Positions 1 to 13,000 of a stretch of DNA of 64,000 nucleotides are shown here, piece after piece. Both the position numbers and the translations under genes were made by a program. This DNA comes from Cyclina sinensis (taxonomy: Eukaryota > Mollusca > Bivalvia > Venerida > Veneridae): positions 22,814,977 through 22,878,976 of the forward strand of contig JAAONU010000010.1 of assembly GCA_012932295.1 (NCBI GenBank), in the 5' to 3' direction. Under the pieces are notes generated by a model. That model ran no database searches, was not told where the DNA came from, and saw only the letters and a list, made by a program, of their open reading frames with translations. Position 1 is the stretch's first letter. Every line of letters starts with the position of its first letter.

Positions 1-59
1 TTGGAAAAGTTCCAAGTACTTCAAAAGTGATCTCTGGATACAATTTTTAGGGAAAGACA

Positions 60-735
60 AATGTATCAAATGTTTCAACACAGGAAGAAAAGAATGAAGT
101 TCAAGGTTGATAATTTTGACAATTTAGGAGCTAGAATTACGAACCTTAGCACATATGATGATAAAAACCTATATTTAAAGTTTAAAGTAGGTACATTAAA
201 TATAAAGGAGCTATACAAAAAACACATTTTTCCATGAAAATTCTAAGTTCAATGGGGGAGATAAGTTAAGTTTCCTAAAGATATTTTCAGTACTTTTTGA
301 GTTTAACAAAAAATGATATTTTTTTCATGAATATTCTAAGTCCAAGTTGGGGGGGGGGGTGAATCTAATAATTTTGGTGCAAGGGTTGAGAGGTGCATAA
401 GCTCCACATTGTCACTGATCCATATTTCATGTTTCATATAAATATTCTCAGTACTTTTTTGAGTTATCACAAATATTGTTATATATGCAATATTTTAAAT
501 ATATTTGTTGCCATAGCAACCAAAATTTTCGACATATGAAGAAAAAAAGATGCGCATAATCTCCAGGCTGTCGTCAACCCATATTTCAAGTTTCGTAAAA
601 AAATAGTTTCAGTATGTTTTTTCGTTATCACGGGATCCAGTTTTGTGGACAGACAGACAGACGGTCGGAGAGACGGACGGAGGGTAAACCTAAAGTCCAC
701 TCCGGTTAAATCGGTAGGGGAATAATAACGATATC
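60..735. repeat. dispersed repeat with degenerate internal duplications
   Basis: Two or more loosely repeated blocks share phrases such as ATATTCTAAGTCCAA, CTCCACATTGTC/CTCCAGGCTGTC and a TTTTT-GAGTTATCAC segment. The block ends in a purine-rich run of GACAGACAGACGG and GGACGGAGG. This is the style of bivalve dispersed repeats, whose reverse complement starts with GTCCGTCC. The minus-strand open frame across 479-700 is a by-product of the repeat and is not a gene. The edges are approximate. Confidence 0.5.
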
Positions 736-2336
736 AATCAAAAGGTGTTTCTTTTTCACAAAGCTGACACCCACAAAAAACCACTGAAGCACATATGAGA
801 ATCTCAACTGGCTCTCCAACCGATCTGGTCACGAAAATACCCTGCCGGAATGTAAGCCGACGCTATTAACACTAGACAACAGGCATGTCTATAGCACAGA
901 AAACTCACAAGCCTATGCACCTTTCATATTGATTCATAGTTTCAGGCCCATGTGTACAGTTGAAGTTTTACAATCAATCGTGTAAATTTCATTATATACC
1001 CTGCCTATGCAAGATATATTAGTTGAGCATAATATGCTCGACTAAATTGAACAAAATTTAATAGTTAAAAATGAACAAAATTAATAAGTGCACTTATGGA
1101 GTTTGCATAGTAACCGAAAAATGACGTCATAAAGAGATCGGACGACTTTTTATACATATTGTTTATATTTCATAGAATAAAAACAACATATAGACCACCT
1201 TTTATCGTTTTTACTTGACATTTTAAAGGAAAGTCTAAAAAAAAGTAATTTCAGACCCAGGCAACTATCACCGACCATGTCGGGTCGTGCAGGCTAGTTT
1301 ATGTTGTATTCGAGATAAGTTACTTAAGTTGTGGTTACTCGAACATGAGTTCTTTTAACAAGGGCTTCCTGCAGAAGTTTGGTCAGATGAAAAAAAGGGC
1401 TTGGACATCATAAATCATCATAAACTTGTTCGTACCGTATGAACACACGTAATGGATCGAAAGGGTTTTTTTTTTTTCGTTTTTTTTTTTTTAATTTTTT
1501 TGTTTGTTTATTTTTGCATTAAGCTTTTTAATAATCGGTGAAAGTTTTCAGTCACATCATCGATTCTGAAAACCATGTTACTTGTTCGTACGTATGATGA
1601 CATACATTGTAATTTAGAAACTGCCTATCTATGAATTAAATTATAAAATACCACTCTAAATGTTCATTTTTGGTTGCTTTATGAGTATTTTCAGTGTAAA
1701 ATATACTTTAGAAAAAAAAACACAATCTATGGGCCAAAAAGAGGGAAAAATCTCATTCTTTTTTATTTTGCAAGTATTATTCACTGTGCTTAAATACCTT
1801 TTTTTGGTAGTACGAAAAAAACGCAATCATTCATAGATACATTTCATTATTCGGCCATCTTTTCGGTTGTTCAATTTTAACAGGTTTTGAACAAGAAACA
1901 CACATTGACAAAATTTCTTTCTCCATACGATACAAAGAATAACAATCTGATTTACCTATATTCAATAGATTTGTCCCTGTTGACAATGATGGAGTGTGGG
2001 AACAATATCTCACCTGTACACGAATAGTACAGATATTTAGACATAAGAAGTTGCATAAAATCTATGTCAGTAGATTTGTTAAGCGGACAGAAATAAACGT
2101 AATTTGAATCACAAATAACATATATCTAAAAATAATAAGAGTTTGTTTCTTATTTTAGTCTTTCCTTAAATAGGATCTTCTTTATTTCTTTGTTTCCGAC
2201 ACTCTTTCTATCTTTCCATCTGATTAAATATGGCGGATAGTAAAACGTATTTTGTTTGCAGTCTAAAATTTCATGTGAAGATATGTTTTCGATGTAGTGA
2301 TCATTGAATACAGTGATAAAAACTATAAATTTATGT

Positions 2337-2338
<2 letters not shown>
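736..2338. other. gene-free AT-rich stretch
   Basis: I see no convincing exon on either strand. It contains a near-perfect 25-bp palindrome at 1020-1044 (arms around GAGCATAATATGCTC) and a T-rich tract at about 1466-1512. The short minus-strand frame at 1831-2013 has no recognisable domain. Confidence 0.5.
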
Positions 2339-2392
<54 letters not shown>

Positions 2393-2435
2393 GTGTGTGT
2401 GTGTGTGTGTGCGTGTGTGTGTGTGTGTGTGTGCA
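2339..2435. repeat. compound (AT)n(GT)n microsatellite
   Basis: About 25 AT dinucleotides are followed by about 22 GT units with one GC interruption. Direct observation. Confidence 0.97.
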
Positions 2436-2746
2436 TATGTTTTTGAGAAAGTTTAATTAGAAAAATGGAAGAAAATATGGATTTTACTGTACATACGCAA
2501 AATAGGTTGAATATCTGCGTGAGCGGGAACATACAACAAAGGGATCTAATACGGATATCGGAATTTCAAGGCATGAATTTTAAAGCTGCTCAATAGATGA
2601 TAAACTGACTTGCATGTTTGATGAACTGTATAAGAAAAGAACAAGATTATTGCAGTTGGGGTTTGGCAGCATTTGAGAAATGACTCAGTGGTATAGACGA
2701 AAAACTGTGTACAGTCATTCAAATTACCAACGCTCATACTGACTTT

Positions 2747-4259
2747 ATGAAGACTCTGGCTTATCGTTCCATAGATATTGAAGTAAGATACAGACGTAAC
2801 AACTTAGTTTTTAGAGGATTTGTGGAAAATCGAGGTGAGAACTGCTTTTAATTAATCAGAGACTTTCTTGAAAATCACTTAGATATTGATCCTAGGCGTG
2901 TCTACATTGCGAGAGCTCACAGGCTTAGTAAACCAGATTACAGTAAAAAAGTAAAGAAAAGACCCATCATCGTCAATTTTAAGGGACTTTTGTGACACAG
3001 AGCTGATTATGAGTAAAGCTTACTCCTGAAAGGTACTCATTTATCTGTTGACTTTGATTTCCAAACGAAATCCAAGAAGCACGATCAAAAGTATGGCCGA
3101 CATATAAACAACTTAAGCAAGATAATCCAGATTCTAAAATTCAAATCGTATTTCCGGCAAAACTGATTAAAGACAGGCGTGTGATTAAAGATGCGTTGCC
3201 AGAGTGGAACAAATACGCCAGTGTAAACAGGCTAGCAACATTGAATCAAATCAGCTGATTGAAAGAATCAAACGTAGGACAATCAAAGCGTGCGACAGAT
3301 TATCCGAACATGCAATCGACGAACGAATCGACTACTAACGCTGTGCCAATACCAGTAAAAGATAAAAACTTGAATATAAACAACTTACCAAGTACAATGG
3401 CAGAGCCGAATGTGAGCAACAACTTTTTGCCGACACATATTGAGTTTATGAATCCCACCATTCAACCAACTCCCAGTGTACAACTGAATCCCAATGTTCC
3501 AAATATAAATCCAAGCTATATTGTACAACAACAACTATCTGCTCTATCTAGTCTAGCTCAGAACGCTGGCACATTTCTTCCAGGTGTATCGCAAATCCCT
3601 GCTGTCTGCAATCCCTCTCAAATCATCCCGGCTGTAAATGAACAGGTTGCGCCTTGCTTAGTAGGGCCTATAGAACAGCAGGCTCAGCCAGTCAACAGTA
3701 ACAGCTCATGTAACATTCCTGCTCAGGTCAATCCTGTTGTACATGAACATATTACATCCTGTATAGCTGGGCTGATAGAGTCACAGGCTCAGACCCGTTC
3801 CTAGTCACTCAACATAAACAGGACAGGTGATACACAAATTAGGAACTCACAATCACAAGTTGCACAGTCGGACGCTGAAATCCAACTTTGTGAGGCAAAT
3901 CAAAGCTTTCAACCAGACAAGAATGGTGCGTACATCCTAGAGTCACACAATGCGACAGCGAAGAAACTATTGTTAAATACGTTGAATCGGAAAGCATGTG
4001 TAAGGATAAACAAAGTGTAAGCATGATATCTAGTAACATATCTTCACCAACGCGGGGGCGGTCACGTACTGTACGTGCATCAGTTCGTTCAGAGAAACGA
4101 TCGCATTCAGCTAAACCATATAAGTGTGATAGCAGTAAATCGCGTAGCAAAGCAAGGGTTTTTCCAGAACCTATAAATAGACAGACTTCGCATGCACCTA
4201 GTGAGACAAAGCCATCGTCTCGTGGATCTTCCCTTCTTGTTAGCAACAAAGGAAACTAG
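2747..4259 (+). pseudogene. LINE ORF1 remnant (RRM-like RNA-binding protein)
   Basis: The first part, 2747-3250, reads through a few stops as an L1-ORF1-like RRM segment with the signature YRRNNLVFRGF, then an RVYIARAHRL stretch and a KKRPIIVNF stretch. In L1-type ORF1 proteins this domain binds RNA to form the ribonucleoprotein. A Pro/Asn/Gln-rich low-complexity region follows (3259-3804, 181 codons open), then a basic Arg/Ser/Lys-rich tail (3996-4259) that would suit nucleic-acid binding. Stops and frame changes separate the parts, so no protein is expected. The family is recognised by motif and position before the endonuclease ORF; the N-terminal coiled coil is not seen. Confidence 0.7.
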
Positions 4260-4938
4260 GTCAGTGAACAGAAGGTCACGCTGAGATGAGCAGTATTAAA
4301 TGTTCAAGGTCTCGTTACAAAACGGACGAACAAACTGTTATCACCAGAACTTAAGCAAGTTTTCAAAACACACGATATTATGTTAACAGAAACCTGGGCA
4401 AATAATTTCTCAGAATTAACTGTAAATGAATTTGAATGTTTCGTTTTAAACAGAACAGAAAATATGATGACTAGCAAACGTTCATCAGGATGTGTTATTA
4501 TTTATGTTCGTAATGATTTTGTAAGTAAAGATATGTTAGTTTTCCAAAGTAAAGATGATCTTATCTGTGTTGAAATTAACGGAGAAAGAGTAGGGTTACA
4601 AAATGACTTATTTGTTTGTCTGTGTTATGTTATTCCAGATAACAGTACTAGGCAAGGTTTTCTAGACTTGCATACATTTGATAGGTTATTAGATAATGTC
4701 ATCGATTTTAACACAAAAAATGAAAACGAATTTAATTTCTTGTTTTGCGGTGACATGAATTTACGTACGTCTGACTGTTTAGACGTTGTAGCAGATGATA
4801 TTTTTTTACAATATTGATGTTTTACCTGAAAATTATTCAACATACATTTTTTTAAACGTTCATCAGAAGATAAAGGAAGGCTTAATAATAACGGCTTATT
4901 GTTGTTAGATTTATGTAAACAGACGGGATTAAGTATTT

Positions 4939-5148
4939 AAGGCACCGTGGTCCAGGGGTAGAGTGCAGGGCTCCGAATCCGGAGGTCGCGGGTTCGAATC
5001 CCGTCAGAGGAGAGATTCTCTCACAATCGTCACATTCCTCACCGCTGCGCGAATACTTGTATGGAACCCTGGAAGCAGTCACCGAGCGTAGTGAATCTAA
5101 GTTGTAAAAACTTTTATCGCGATCGATGTAAAATAAATGAGTCTAAAC
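4939..5148 (+). mobile_element. tRNA-derived SINE inserted in the LINE
   Basis: The head is tRNA-like with both pol III promoter boxes: box A TGGTCCAGGGG (4948-4958) and box B GGTTCGAATCC (4991-5001). A non-tRNA body and an AT-rich tail follow. The insertion is flanked by a direct repeat TAAGTATTT (4930-4938 and 5149-5157), consistent with a target-site duplication. Removing the insert rejoins the LINE endonuclease frame (GLSI + LNGR), which confirms the boundaries. The anticodon arm does not fold as a normal tRNA, so this is not a tRNA gene. Confidence 0.88.
4948..5001 (+). promoter_or_regulatory. internal pol III promoter (box A + box B) of the SINE
   Basis: TGGTCCAGGGG fits the A-box consensus TRGYNNARNNG at every position, and GGTTCGAATCC fits the B-box consensus GGTTCGANTCC exactly. 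Whether it is active is unknown. Confidence 0.75.
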
Positions 5149-8100
5149 TAAGTATTTTAAATGGTCGTATTAGTAAAGATAAATGTATTGGACGGTGCAC
5201 ATATGTCGGACATAACGGTTCTAATATTGTAGACTATGCTATTTGTTCACAAAACTTGATAAAATTTGTTGAGTATTTTAATGTGTGTGATCCTAACCCT
5301 TAATCAGAAAATTGTATGATCGATTTTACTCTTGAATTTGCATGTTACTTCCAGTCAACGGAAAATAATGATAGTTATGACGCATTTGAAAGTGTCAATT
5401 CTAAATATGTATGGAAACCTGAAAAGGTGAATGTTTTTAAAGAAAGGCTATATTTAAGGACAATTATCAGCAGAATATATAGCGTAAATAACGCATCATG
5501 CTAAAATGACATTGATAGTTGTGTAAATGAACTCTCCAGTATATTCAATGAAATTGCTAACCCAGAGTTTAAAAGATATTTGACAAAATCTGCCCCAAAT
5601 GTAATGCCAGGAACAAATGGTATACCCCAGAATGTGAAGAAAAAAGATGTACTTTGTATCATGCTTTACATATGTATCGATCTGATAAAAGTGACGCAAA
5701 CAGAATTAATATAGTTAATAAGCGTTCACAATACAAGGCGTATTTACGAAAATCAAAGACTGATTATGATGCAAATGAAACTCAGAAATTTTTACACGCA
5801 AGACATAAAAATGCAAAGTTAGACTGGAAAATGTTAAAAGATAGTGCATGCGTAAAAGACGGTAATAATTCCCTAAATATTTTCGAGCAATACTTTAAAA
5901 CTGTCAATAATCTAGAAGACAGATTTTTTACACCCGACGATGACGTTCTGTATTTCATTGAACGATACGAAAGCAATGACTTTAATATTTTGTTTGAAGA
6001 AATAAATCTTCCTTTTACAGATGAAAGCAATTAAACAACTTAAAAATAATAAAAGTAGCGGCCCTGAATTTTATATTAATGAATTTTTTTATAAGCGGCA
6101 AAGAAGCGATAGTACACTACGTTCTTTCTTTGTTTAACAAGATATTTCATTTTGGTTACTTTCCAACATCTTCGTCTGACGGTTATATCGTGCCGTTGCA
6201 TAAAAAAGGCAATTTTAATGATGCCAATAATTACAGGGTAATAACTCTTCTAAGTTGTTTTCGGTAAACTTTTTACAAGGTTATTAAATAACCGTCTTAA
6301 TGACTGGGCAGAAAATTACAGTGTTTATATCGAAGCACAAGCTGGTTTAAGAGCCAAAATGAGCATTGTAGATGACATGTTTGTATTACATGGTCTAATT
6401 AATCATTTTATGAATAAAAAGCTTCCTTTATATTGCGCCTTCATGGACTTAAGTAAGGCCTTTGACTTTATGTAAATTAGGCGTTCGTCAAGGGGAATGT
6501 TTATCCCCTTTGCTTGTTTCTATATATTTAAATGATATAGAATGATATAGAATATATGTATTTATCATCCGGTCTAGAGGGAATAGTTGTTGACATGTTT
6601 AAAATATTTTTAATATTGTATGCAGACGATATTGTTTTATTTGCAAATAATAAAGATGAATTACAAACCAGTTTAAATATGTTGCATGACTACTGCAACA
6701 AAAAAAATGGAAATTATTTGTCAATTCACAAAAGAATAAAGTAATGATATTTACCAAATGATTTGAGATTTTATACGGAAACAATAATTTTGAAATTGTA
6801 AGCAAGTTTTTTATATCTTGGAATCGTTTTTACTACAGCTGGGTCACTTACTGAAGCTCAAAATACTATTGCTGGACAAAGTCTCAAAACCATTTTTACA
6901 ATGAACAAATATCTTCACAAGTTCACATCAATCCAAATTAAACATAAGTTAGATTTATTTGATAAGCTTATTATTCCAATATCTAATTACGGATGTGAGG
7001 TTTGGGATTTTCGTCATGGTAAAGCGTTAGATAGAGTTTATATGCAGTTCTACAAACGACTTTTAGGGGTCAAAAAGGGTACACAGAATGATTTTATATA
7101 TGGCGAGTTGGTAAGGTTACCTTTACAGACTGAGATTTTTTAATATTATAACATATTTTACCGAATTATTAACAGTTGAAGATAAAAAATACACTAAAAT
7201 GGTGTAGAAAGTGCTATATCAAGTTATTTTAGGAAACCCAAACAGAAAACAATTGGTGCTCATCATTAAGGGATTTATTATTATCTTTAGGCTTCCTTGA
7301 TGTATGGTTGTTCCAGACTGTTGGTGATGTTAGTTTATTCTTAAGCATTGTTAAACAAATACTTAAAGATCAGTTTTTGCAGAATTGGGAAGCTAGATTA
7401 AATGAATCAAGTAGAGCATTATTTTACAAAAATATCGCTATTTTTAGATTTCAACCTTATTTAAATATACTCAACAATTAATAAATTCCGCATTAGTTTG
7501 TCTCAACTTCGACTCTCATCTCATGGTTTATATATTGAAACAGGAAGATGGCAACAACCAAATATTCCTATTGATGGACGTAAATGTATTTTTTGTAACT
7601 GTTTGTGGGACGAATATCATTTTATTATACAATGTAGTCAGTATAGAGAACTTAGAAAACAGTTGTTTACCATCCATATTTTGGAAACACCCAATTATGT
7701 ACAAGTTTATTGAACTGTTCAATTCCGACAACGAAACATTAATAAAAAAGTTAGCTAATTACATAGAAAAAGCATTCACTTTAAGGTCAAGCATTATTTA
7801 ACAGTTTCTAAATAAATGTGTTTTGTTTTGTTCTTTTTTTATTTTTTTGGTATATATGTTTAAGTGTTTTCTTTCGCTTAGTTTTCGTTTTAAGTTTTCT
7901 GTGCTTATTTGTATGTAATATCATATGAGGTATAGTCACATACCATCCCTTGCTTTTTCGTTTTCGTGCAAGGTATGGTAACTCTGAATTAAACTATCAG
8001 TTTTCGTTTTCGGACAAATTATGATAACTGCTAATATAACTATCAATACATCATTGTTCATTACTCAGTCAAATGTGTTGATATTGTAGATAAATAATAT

Positions 8101-8306
8101 AATAATGTTCACTCTTTTGTGTCTCTTTCTTTTTAAGTTTTCGATTTTTCGAACAAGAGAGGCTCGCATTCTGTCAGTATTAATTTGTTTGTAATTTTAT
8201 GCTCTGAACATTAATATGTACATTGCATGTATATTCTATACCATGTATTGCCGCATGGGTCTTTGACCTTCTGGTATATTATTAATAAAATCGTTGAATC
8301 GTTTGT

Positions 8307-9808
8307 AATTTCAGTATCTAGTCATAATAGCTAAAATCTATCCACCCATACATACGACTATCGACCATCCATACTGAGAGTATGAACGAAACAACGAACA
8401 AATAAATTGCTTATCGTAAGAAATTGCATCCGTTTTCCATCGCTAATTTAATTTACGCTTTCACTTATAACATGAATGTTATCCACAAACTGCCGCTGTA
8501 CACCATAACGCACGAACGACAACGCTTAAAAGTAAATAGTCTAACCCTTATAATATCAGTTATATGTAATAGCTGGGGAAACAAAAAACGTTAGCGAAGA
8601 AATATTTAATAATACCAATATAGTAATTGTTTGACAGTCCATCGTCTCTAATGAAGATTATGTAGTACACGGAAGCTTAATTATTCCTACTTTCTTCTTC
8701 TACAAATAATATGCCAATGAAAAGCAACCGTGTCTCGAAAGCGTAATGCTACCCTCTACACTGCCATCCGCTCCAAAAAGCCCGTGAAATTAATACAGAG
8801 TATCATCTTTTTGGGGCCAGATCTTTTAGTTTGTTGTGTTCTCTCTCAGATTTAAAGTCATTACAAAATAACTCACCTTTGAGACACATATGCATTTCAT
8901 TGATTGACACGGTTTCTATGTCATACAATTTTAATTTTTTTTAACAAAGTTGCTGTTCTAAAGATAGTCTCAACTTCAGAAAAAAAATAAATAAAATAAA
9001 AAAAATAAATAAATGAAAAAAAATAACTAAAACAAAAAAACCCATAAGAAACGTAATTGATCGTGTTGATAATAATGGAAAATTGTACTCTTTTAATCAC
9101 CTCAAAGACATTTTCGGCGTCCAACATGTCCAAGGAGCATATTTGAATTATTTTACTGTGATAACGAATATGCCGGCATCATGGAAAGCTTAGATCAAGG
9201 GAAATCAAGACAAAATAGATATGTCTTAAACTAACGTTAATTGCAACATTTACATACACTTTCTTTTTAAACAAAAAATAGTTGTAGAATCTATTATGAT
9301 ATTTTAACAGAAGTCACAGAAATTGAACCACCGGCGTCCTTGTTTCGTGTTTAAGAACAAGTTTGTAAAGACGAGTTCAGAGTCATATGCAAATAAATAG
9401 AATAATGTGAACGATTGGCTGAAAAATGAATGCAATGTTGAAATATCATTAGAACCAAAACATTTTTTTTTCAATTGGTAGTAGTACCCATACTGGCAAT
9501 TATTTATCCAAATTTAGAGAGCGGTATCGGGATTTGAACCAACGATTAATTAATGTAACTAGATGACCATAGGGTGTTTAAAGGGGATCAAGGGTGCTGT
9601 TTACTTGTAGCATTTTTTACGGGACAGCTGGCCTTATATAAGTATTTTGTTTGGTCTATTATGACTTGTTCACAGTGCTTGTCTTCTGTTTAAGTACCTT
9701 GGCTACTTAATGCTATTTTTTTCTGATCCGTTTGAATAATTATGCATTTTTTTGTATAGACAAAAGAAACATAAGAAGACGGTGCGGTTGAGTAATTAAC
9801 TAACCAAC
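8307..9808. other. no clear gene; possible 3' end of the HEPN-CARD gene
   Basis: This is AT-rich, with an A-rich block at about 8975-9045. A degenerate tRNA-like relic on the minus strand carries a B-box-like GGTTCAAATCCCG (9526-9538 on the plus strand as its complement). If exon 5 of the minus-strand gene is not spliced, its frame runs on to a TAA at 9690-9692, but that tail is not conserved-looking. I found no convincing further exon or poly(A) signal. Confidence 0.35.
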
Positions 9809-10010
9809 CTTCTCGTTTCTTTTTCTCACGTAAGTCTTCCAGTAGAGAGTCTGTGGGCTCTTCTCCTCTCTCGTATGACTCCAGTAATTCAGCCAACAAG
9901 GGTTGATTTGTCTCTTCCAGGCATTTTTTAAATTGTGTATATCCCTCCTCGCCTTTGCTTTTAACTGCGTTTATAATGTTCTTGGTTAGGGTTTCAGATT
10001 TCTTTTTCGT
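9809..10010 (-). CDS. exon 5: CARD, second half
   Basis: 202 nt, acceptor ATATTTTATAG, entering in phase 0. It reads TLTKNIINAVKSKGEEGYTQF, then KKCLEETNQPLLAELLESY, the typical CARD helix 4-6 pattern (hydrophobic x, GxxGYxxFxxxLEETN, LAELL). An acidic then basic Glu/Lys tail follows. The likely donor is AAG/GTTGGT at 9808. If it is unused, the frame continues to a stop at 9690. Confidence 0.72.
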
Positions 10011-13000
10011 CTATAAAATATCAATAATTTCTGATTAAGCTTAAACTAAGTAGTATATCAACACCCGTTTCTTTAGAAGAATAAGTAAGTTCAGATGTGC
10101 TGAAAGAGAACTTACTTAAAGAATAGTTTATAGAATTAACAGATCATTAGCTGCAAATGAAAACTTGTTCTCATTTATTTAATAAAATGAACAATAAATG
10201 ATAATTGATTTGACTTGATTTATTTTCAAGCAAACGCAAGAAGAGACTTTTTATACCAGAACATACTTTATGTTCAATTCCCCTTATTTCACTTGATACG
10301 TATGCCCTAAATCTTTGCACCTTAGTTCGATTATTTTAAATGCCGAAAGAAGCTTACCCTGTAGTCCACTGCTTTGTCTTGGTCAAATATCTCGCATGCC
10401 ACAGCAAGATCTACGATTTTATCTGGTATCATGAATTTTTCTAGATAGTGCCGTGCTTTGTCCATGACTCTAGTTCTCTTTTGTTTATCAGGATCCTCGA
10501 TTTCTTCAGTTACTGTTTAGACAAAAAATTTGCTATACCTTATTTCTTTTCAATGTTAACATTAGAAACAAATGCATATGAAAGATTTATGTATACATAA
10601 ACTCAGATATGATAACCGTGCGCTCAAAAAAGTGTCCTATAACTGGCCTTGGTGTTGAAACACAGAGATGATGCTGAACACAGGTGCCTTAAAACATTTT
10701 TTTTTCTTATTGGCGTATTGCTATTTTGTTGGGTTTTTTTTATTTCTGTTGTTTATATTCCTGTTAATTACTTTTACCGTGTTGTCGCTAAATGATTGCT
10801 TTATAAAGATAAAGACCAAAACCAACTGTGATACTTGACATCGATTTTGAATTCATCTTAAAAAGAGAGTTTTCGTAGAAATATTTAACTCTCTGTTGGT
10901 CCTCCTTGAGTTCATGATAAAGTTCTAAGGCAAATTGTAACGAATCAGTCAGTGATTACATTTCGTAACACATTGCTTTTTTGTACAATTTTAGCGAAAA
11001 GGTATCCTAATATTGTATGCCACAATTGACGTTTTCTTTCTTAAATGTTCATGCCATCTATTTTTTTATTTGTTGTCGCATGAATACTATTAGAACAAAT
11101 AAGAATAGCAACATTTCGAACGCCAATTGTGATGGACTCATGTGATACTAATTTCTAAAGATATACACAAAAACAAAAGATCAAATGAAAACGCTGAGTG
11201 TTGTGGAAACATTTTAAACAAGCAATAAACAACAAAATAAACACCTGTCTAATTGACTTTGTTGTTCAAAGCTTTTGTACCAAAGTAGAGAAAATATACT
11301 CGAACAAATTAATAGTTTGAATTAAAGGAAACCTTGTGATTCCTGTCTCAGTTTATATTACCTGTTTTCTGCAACTCACGTTAAACTTTTCATTTGAAAG
11401 GCCATAACTTATGCTACCTTTGGATGTCAACTTTGTCCCTTTGGTAGGAAACAATGCACCCTTATATTTAGCTTTTAAAATCTCCAGCTGTCTATTCACC
11501 CCTTTCTCTTTCATTAAATTTCTAGGTAACATTGCATTGGTAAATTATAATTTGTTTGATAGTGCGCTTTCAAAAATGGTAACAATGGAAGTTTTTTGTT
11601 AAGAATTCTTCAATACGAGTAAGTCGTGCTATATTGTTAGGATTAAGGTCTCTGTTTTATGTCATCGAAATAAAAGCTTGAACTATCTATAATGAGTAAG
11701 ACTTCGATTGATGGACCCCTGACCCCTCACATTTGCATGACTTAACAAAGAAGTACTGTTATATTTTCACCACATATAACAAATAAGCACTTGGTAATGT
11801 TTGTGGGTAAAACATATTGTTATAAGATATAAGAGTCATGCTGTGGATCCATGCATCAAAAACAGGGATTTAATCGACCAAGTTCGTTATCTAAATATCA
11901 ACCAAATGCAGTTTATACTTGGTTCAATATCTGGTATGTTATCAAGCACAGCTTTTGCAGCTGGTAGCCATTGTTGTTTTTTTCTGGTCCAGCCGACATA
12001 TTCGAATGCCTACTCGTTTCTTGCGATGGATCAGAGGAATGCGTATATATAGGATTTACCCACACTTTATATGAATGGATATTGTTTTGGTGTCTGTCCA
12101 TCTGTCTCTGCATCTGTACGTCTGGATCCAAACTCGGAAAATATTTGGAATATTTAAATGTAATCTGTTGAGATATTAACAATCAAAGAAAAATGCAGCT
12201 CTACTAGTACCACTCTACTAGACTTTGGACTACCGGAGTAACGGTCCTCTGTTTGCTTAGATTTCATAAAGCCTGTCTGTCTGGAGTAACATCTCAAATA
12301 ACATTTAATGTAGCTGTTTACAACATAATATGGGGTTTTGCAAATATTGCTGTCAGTCATAGGAACACCAGAATGTGACCCATTGTTCGTAAAACAATTT
12401 AATATTTTTCGTGTTTCTAGAGCTTAATTTGGTAACTGTTAGTATATTTAAAGATACATGTGTGTCTGCAAAGTGTGCTGATACACAAGTTTTTGTAGGT
12501 TATTTCATATAATTGTGCTATTTATTCAGTGTTTTCAGGGAAGTAAAGCAGTTATATCTCGTACAAAACCATGCATGCAATCTGCATCCCTTGTCCAGCG
12601 GGATATGAATTCTTCGACTTTGTTTATCTAGCCTTTTAATTACTCTAGTTTAGTATGAACAGGAAAATCTAAATAGTGTCATTCATCTCAGTTGAATTTA
12701 GAAAGTCTCCAAACCCAAAAGTCAGGTAGCAATTGCAAAAGGATTCTTTCGTGTCTGAATTTTCAGAGACAAATCATCTGATTTTAATACAGTTTTTTAA
12801 GTTCCTAACCCAGTCTTCTAAAATGTGTGATGTATATCCAAAACTTGACTGATGCTCAGAACACTGCATATTATTTTTTCGTGCAAAATATAAAGAGTCG
12901 TCATTCCATAATGAGCTGACGAGTAGGCTAATATGTTAAAATACGCTGAGTGACAATAAAATCGTGGGCTTAACGCAAAACGGTCGTAACTGAAATTTTT

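Larger units (their letters stand above)
4290..7800 (+). pseudogene. LINE ORF2 remnant (endonuclease / reverse transcriptase)
   Basis: The AP-type endonuclease segment starts near 4290 with an LNVQGLVTK phrase, then MLTETWANN (4380 on) and a FCGDMNLRTSD motif (about 4745-4777). It resumes after the SINE with an SNIVDYAICS segment (5209-5240). The RT region follows: KNNKSSGPE at about 6042-6070, a YIVPLHKKGNFND segment at 6184-6222, YIEAQAGLRAKMS at 6327-6365, then LGVRQGECLSP at about 6478-6510 and the catalytic LYADDIVLFA at about 6616-6645. A deletion has removed RT sequence near 6470. The C-terminal part has a CIFCN...H...C zinc-finger-like motif (7588-7635). Several frameshifts and stops break the frame. 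Such proteins nick target DNA and copy their RNA there. Confidence 0.85.
2747..8306 (+). mobile_element. degenerate non-LTR retrotransposon (LINE), near full length
   Basis: A two-ORF LINE in the plus orientation: an ORF1 remnant (2747-4259), an ORF2 remnant (about 4290-7800), then a 3' UTR-like AT-rich tail ending near an AATAAAATCGTTGAATCG phrase at about 8289-8306. ORF2 has an endonuclease segment, a reverse transcriptase segment with an LYADD box and a C-terminal zinc-finger-like segment, in the normal order. Stop codons, frameshifts and an internal RT deletion (near 6470) show it is dead. A SINE interrupts the endonuclease region at 4939-5148. The RRM-like ORF1 and the Cys/His tail are compatible with several clades, so I do not assign one. 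The 5' end is not certain and may lie upstream. Confidence 0.85.

Noticed and set aside
4941..5012. A functional tRNA gene
   Set aside because: Both promoter boxes are present but the anticodon arm and acceptor stem do not pair, and the element has a SINE body and target duplications.
8921..9133. A further 3' exon of the HEPN-CARD gene
   Set aside because: A short frame with DAENVFEVIKR looks plausible at first, but there is no acceptor, and the rest is low-complexity Phe/Tyr from an A-rich tract.
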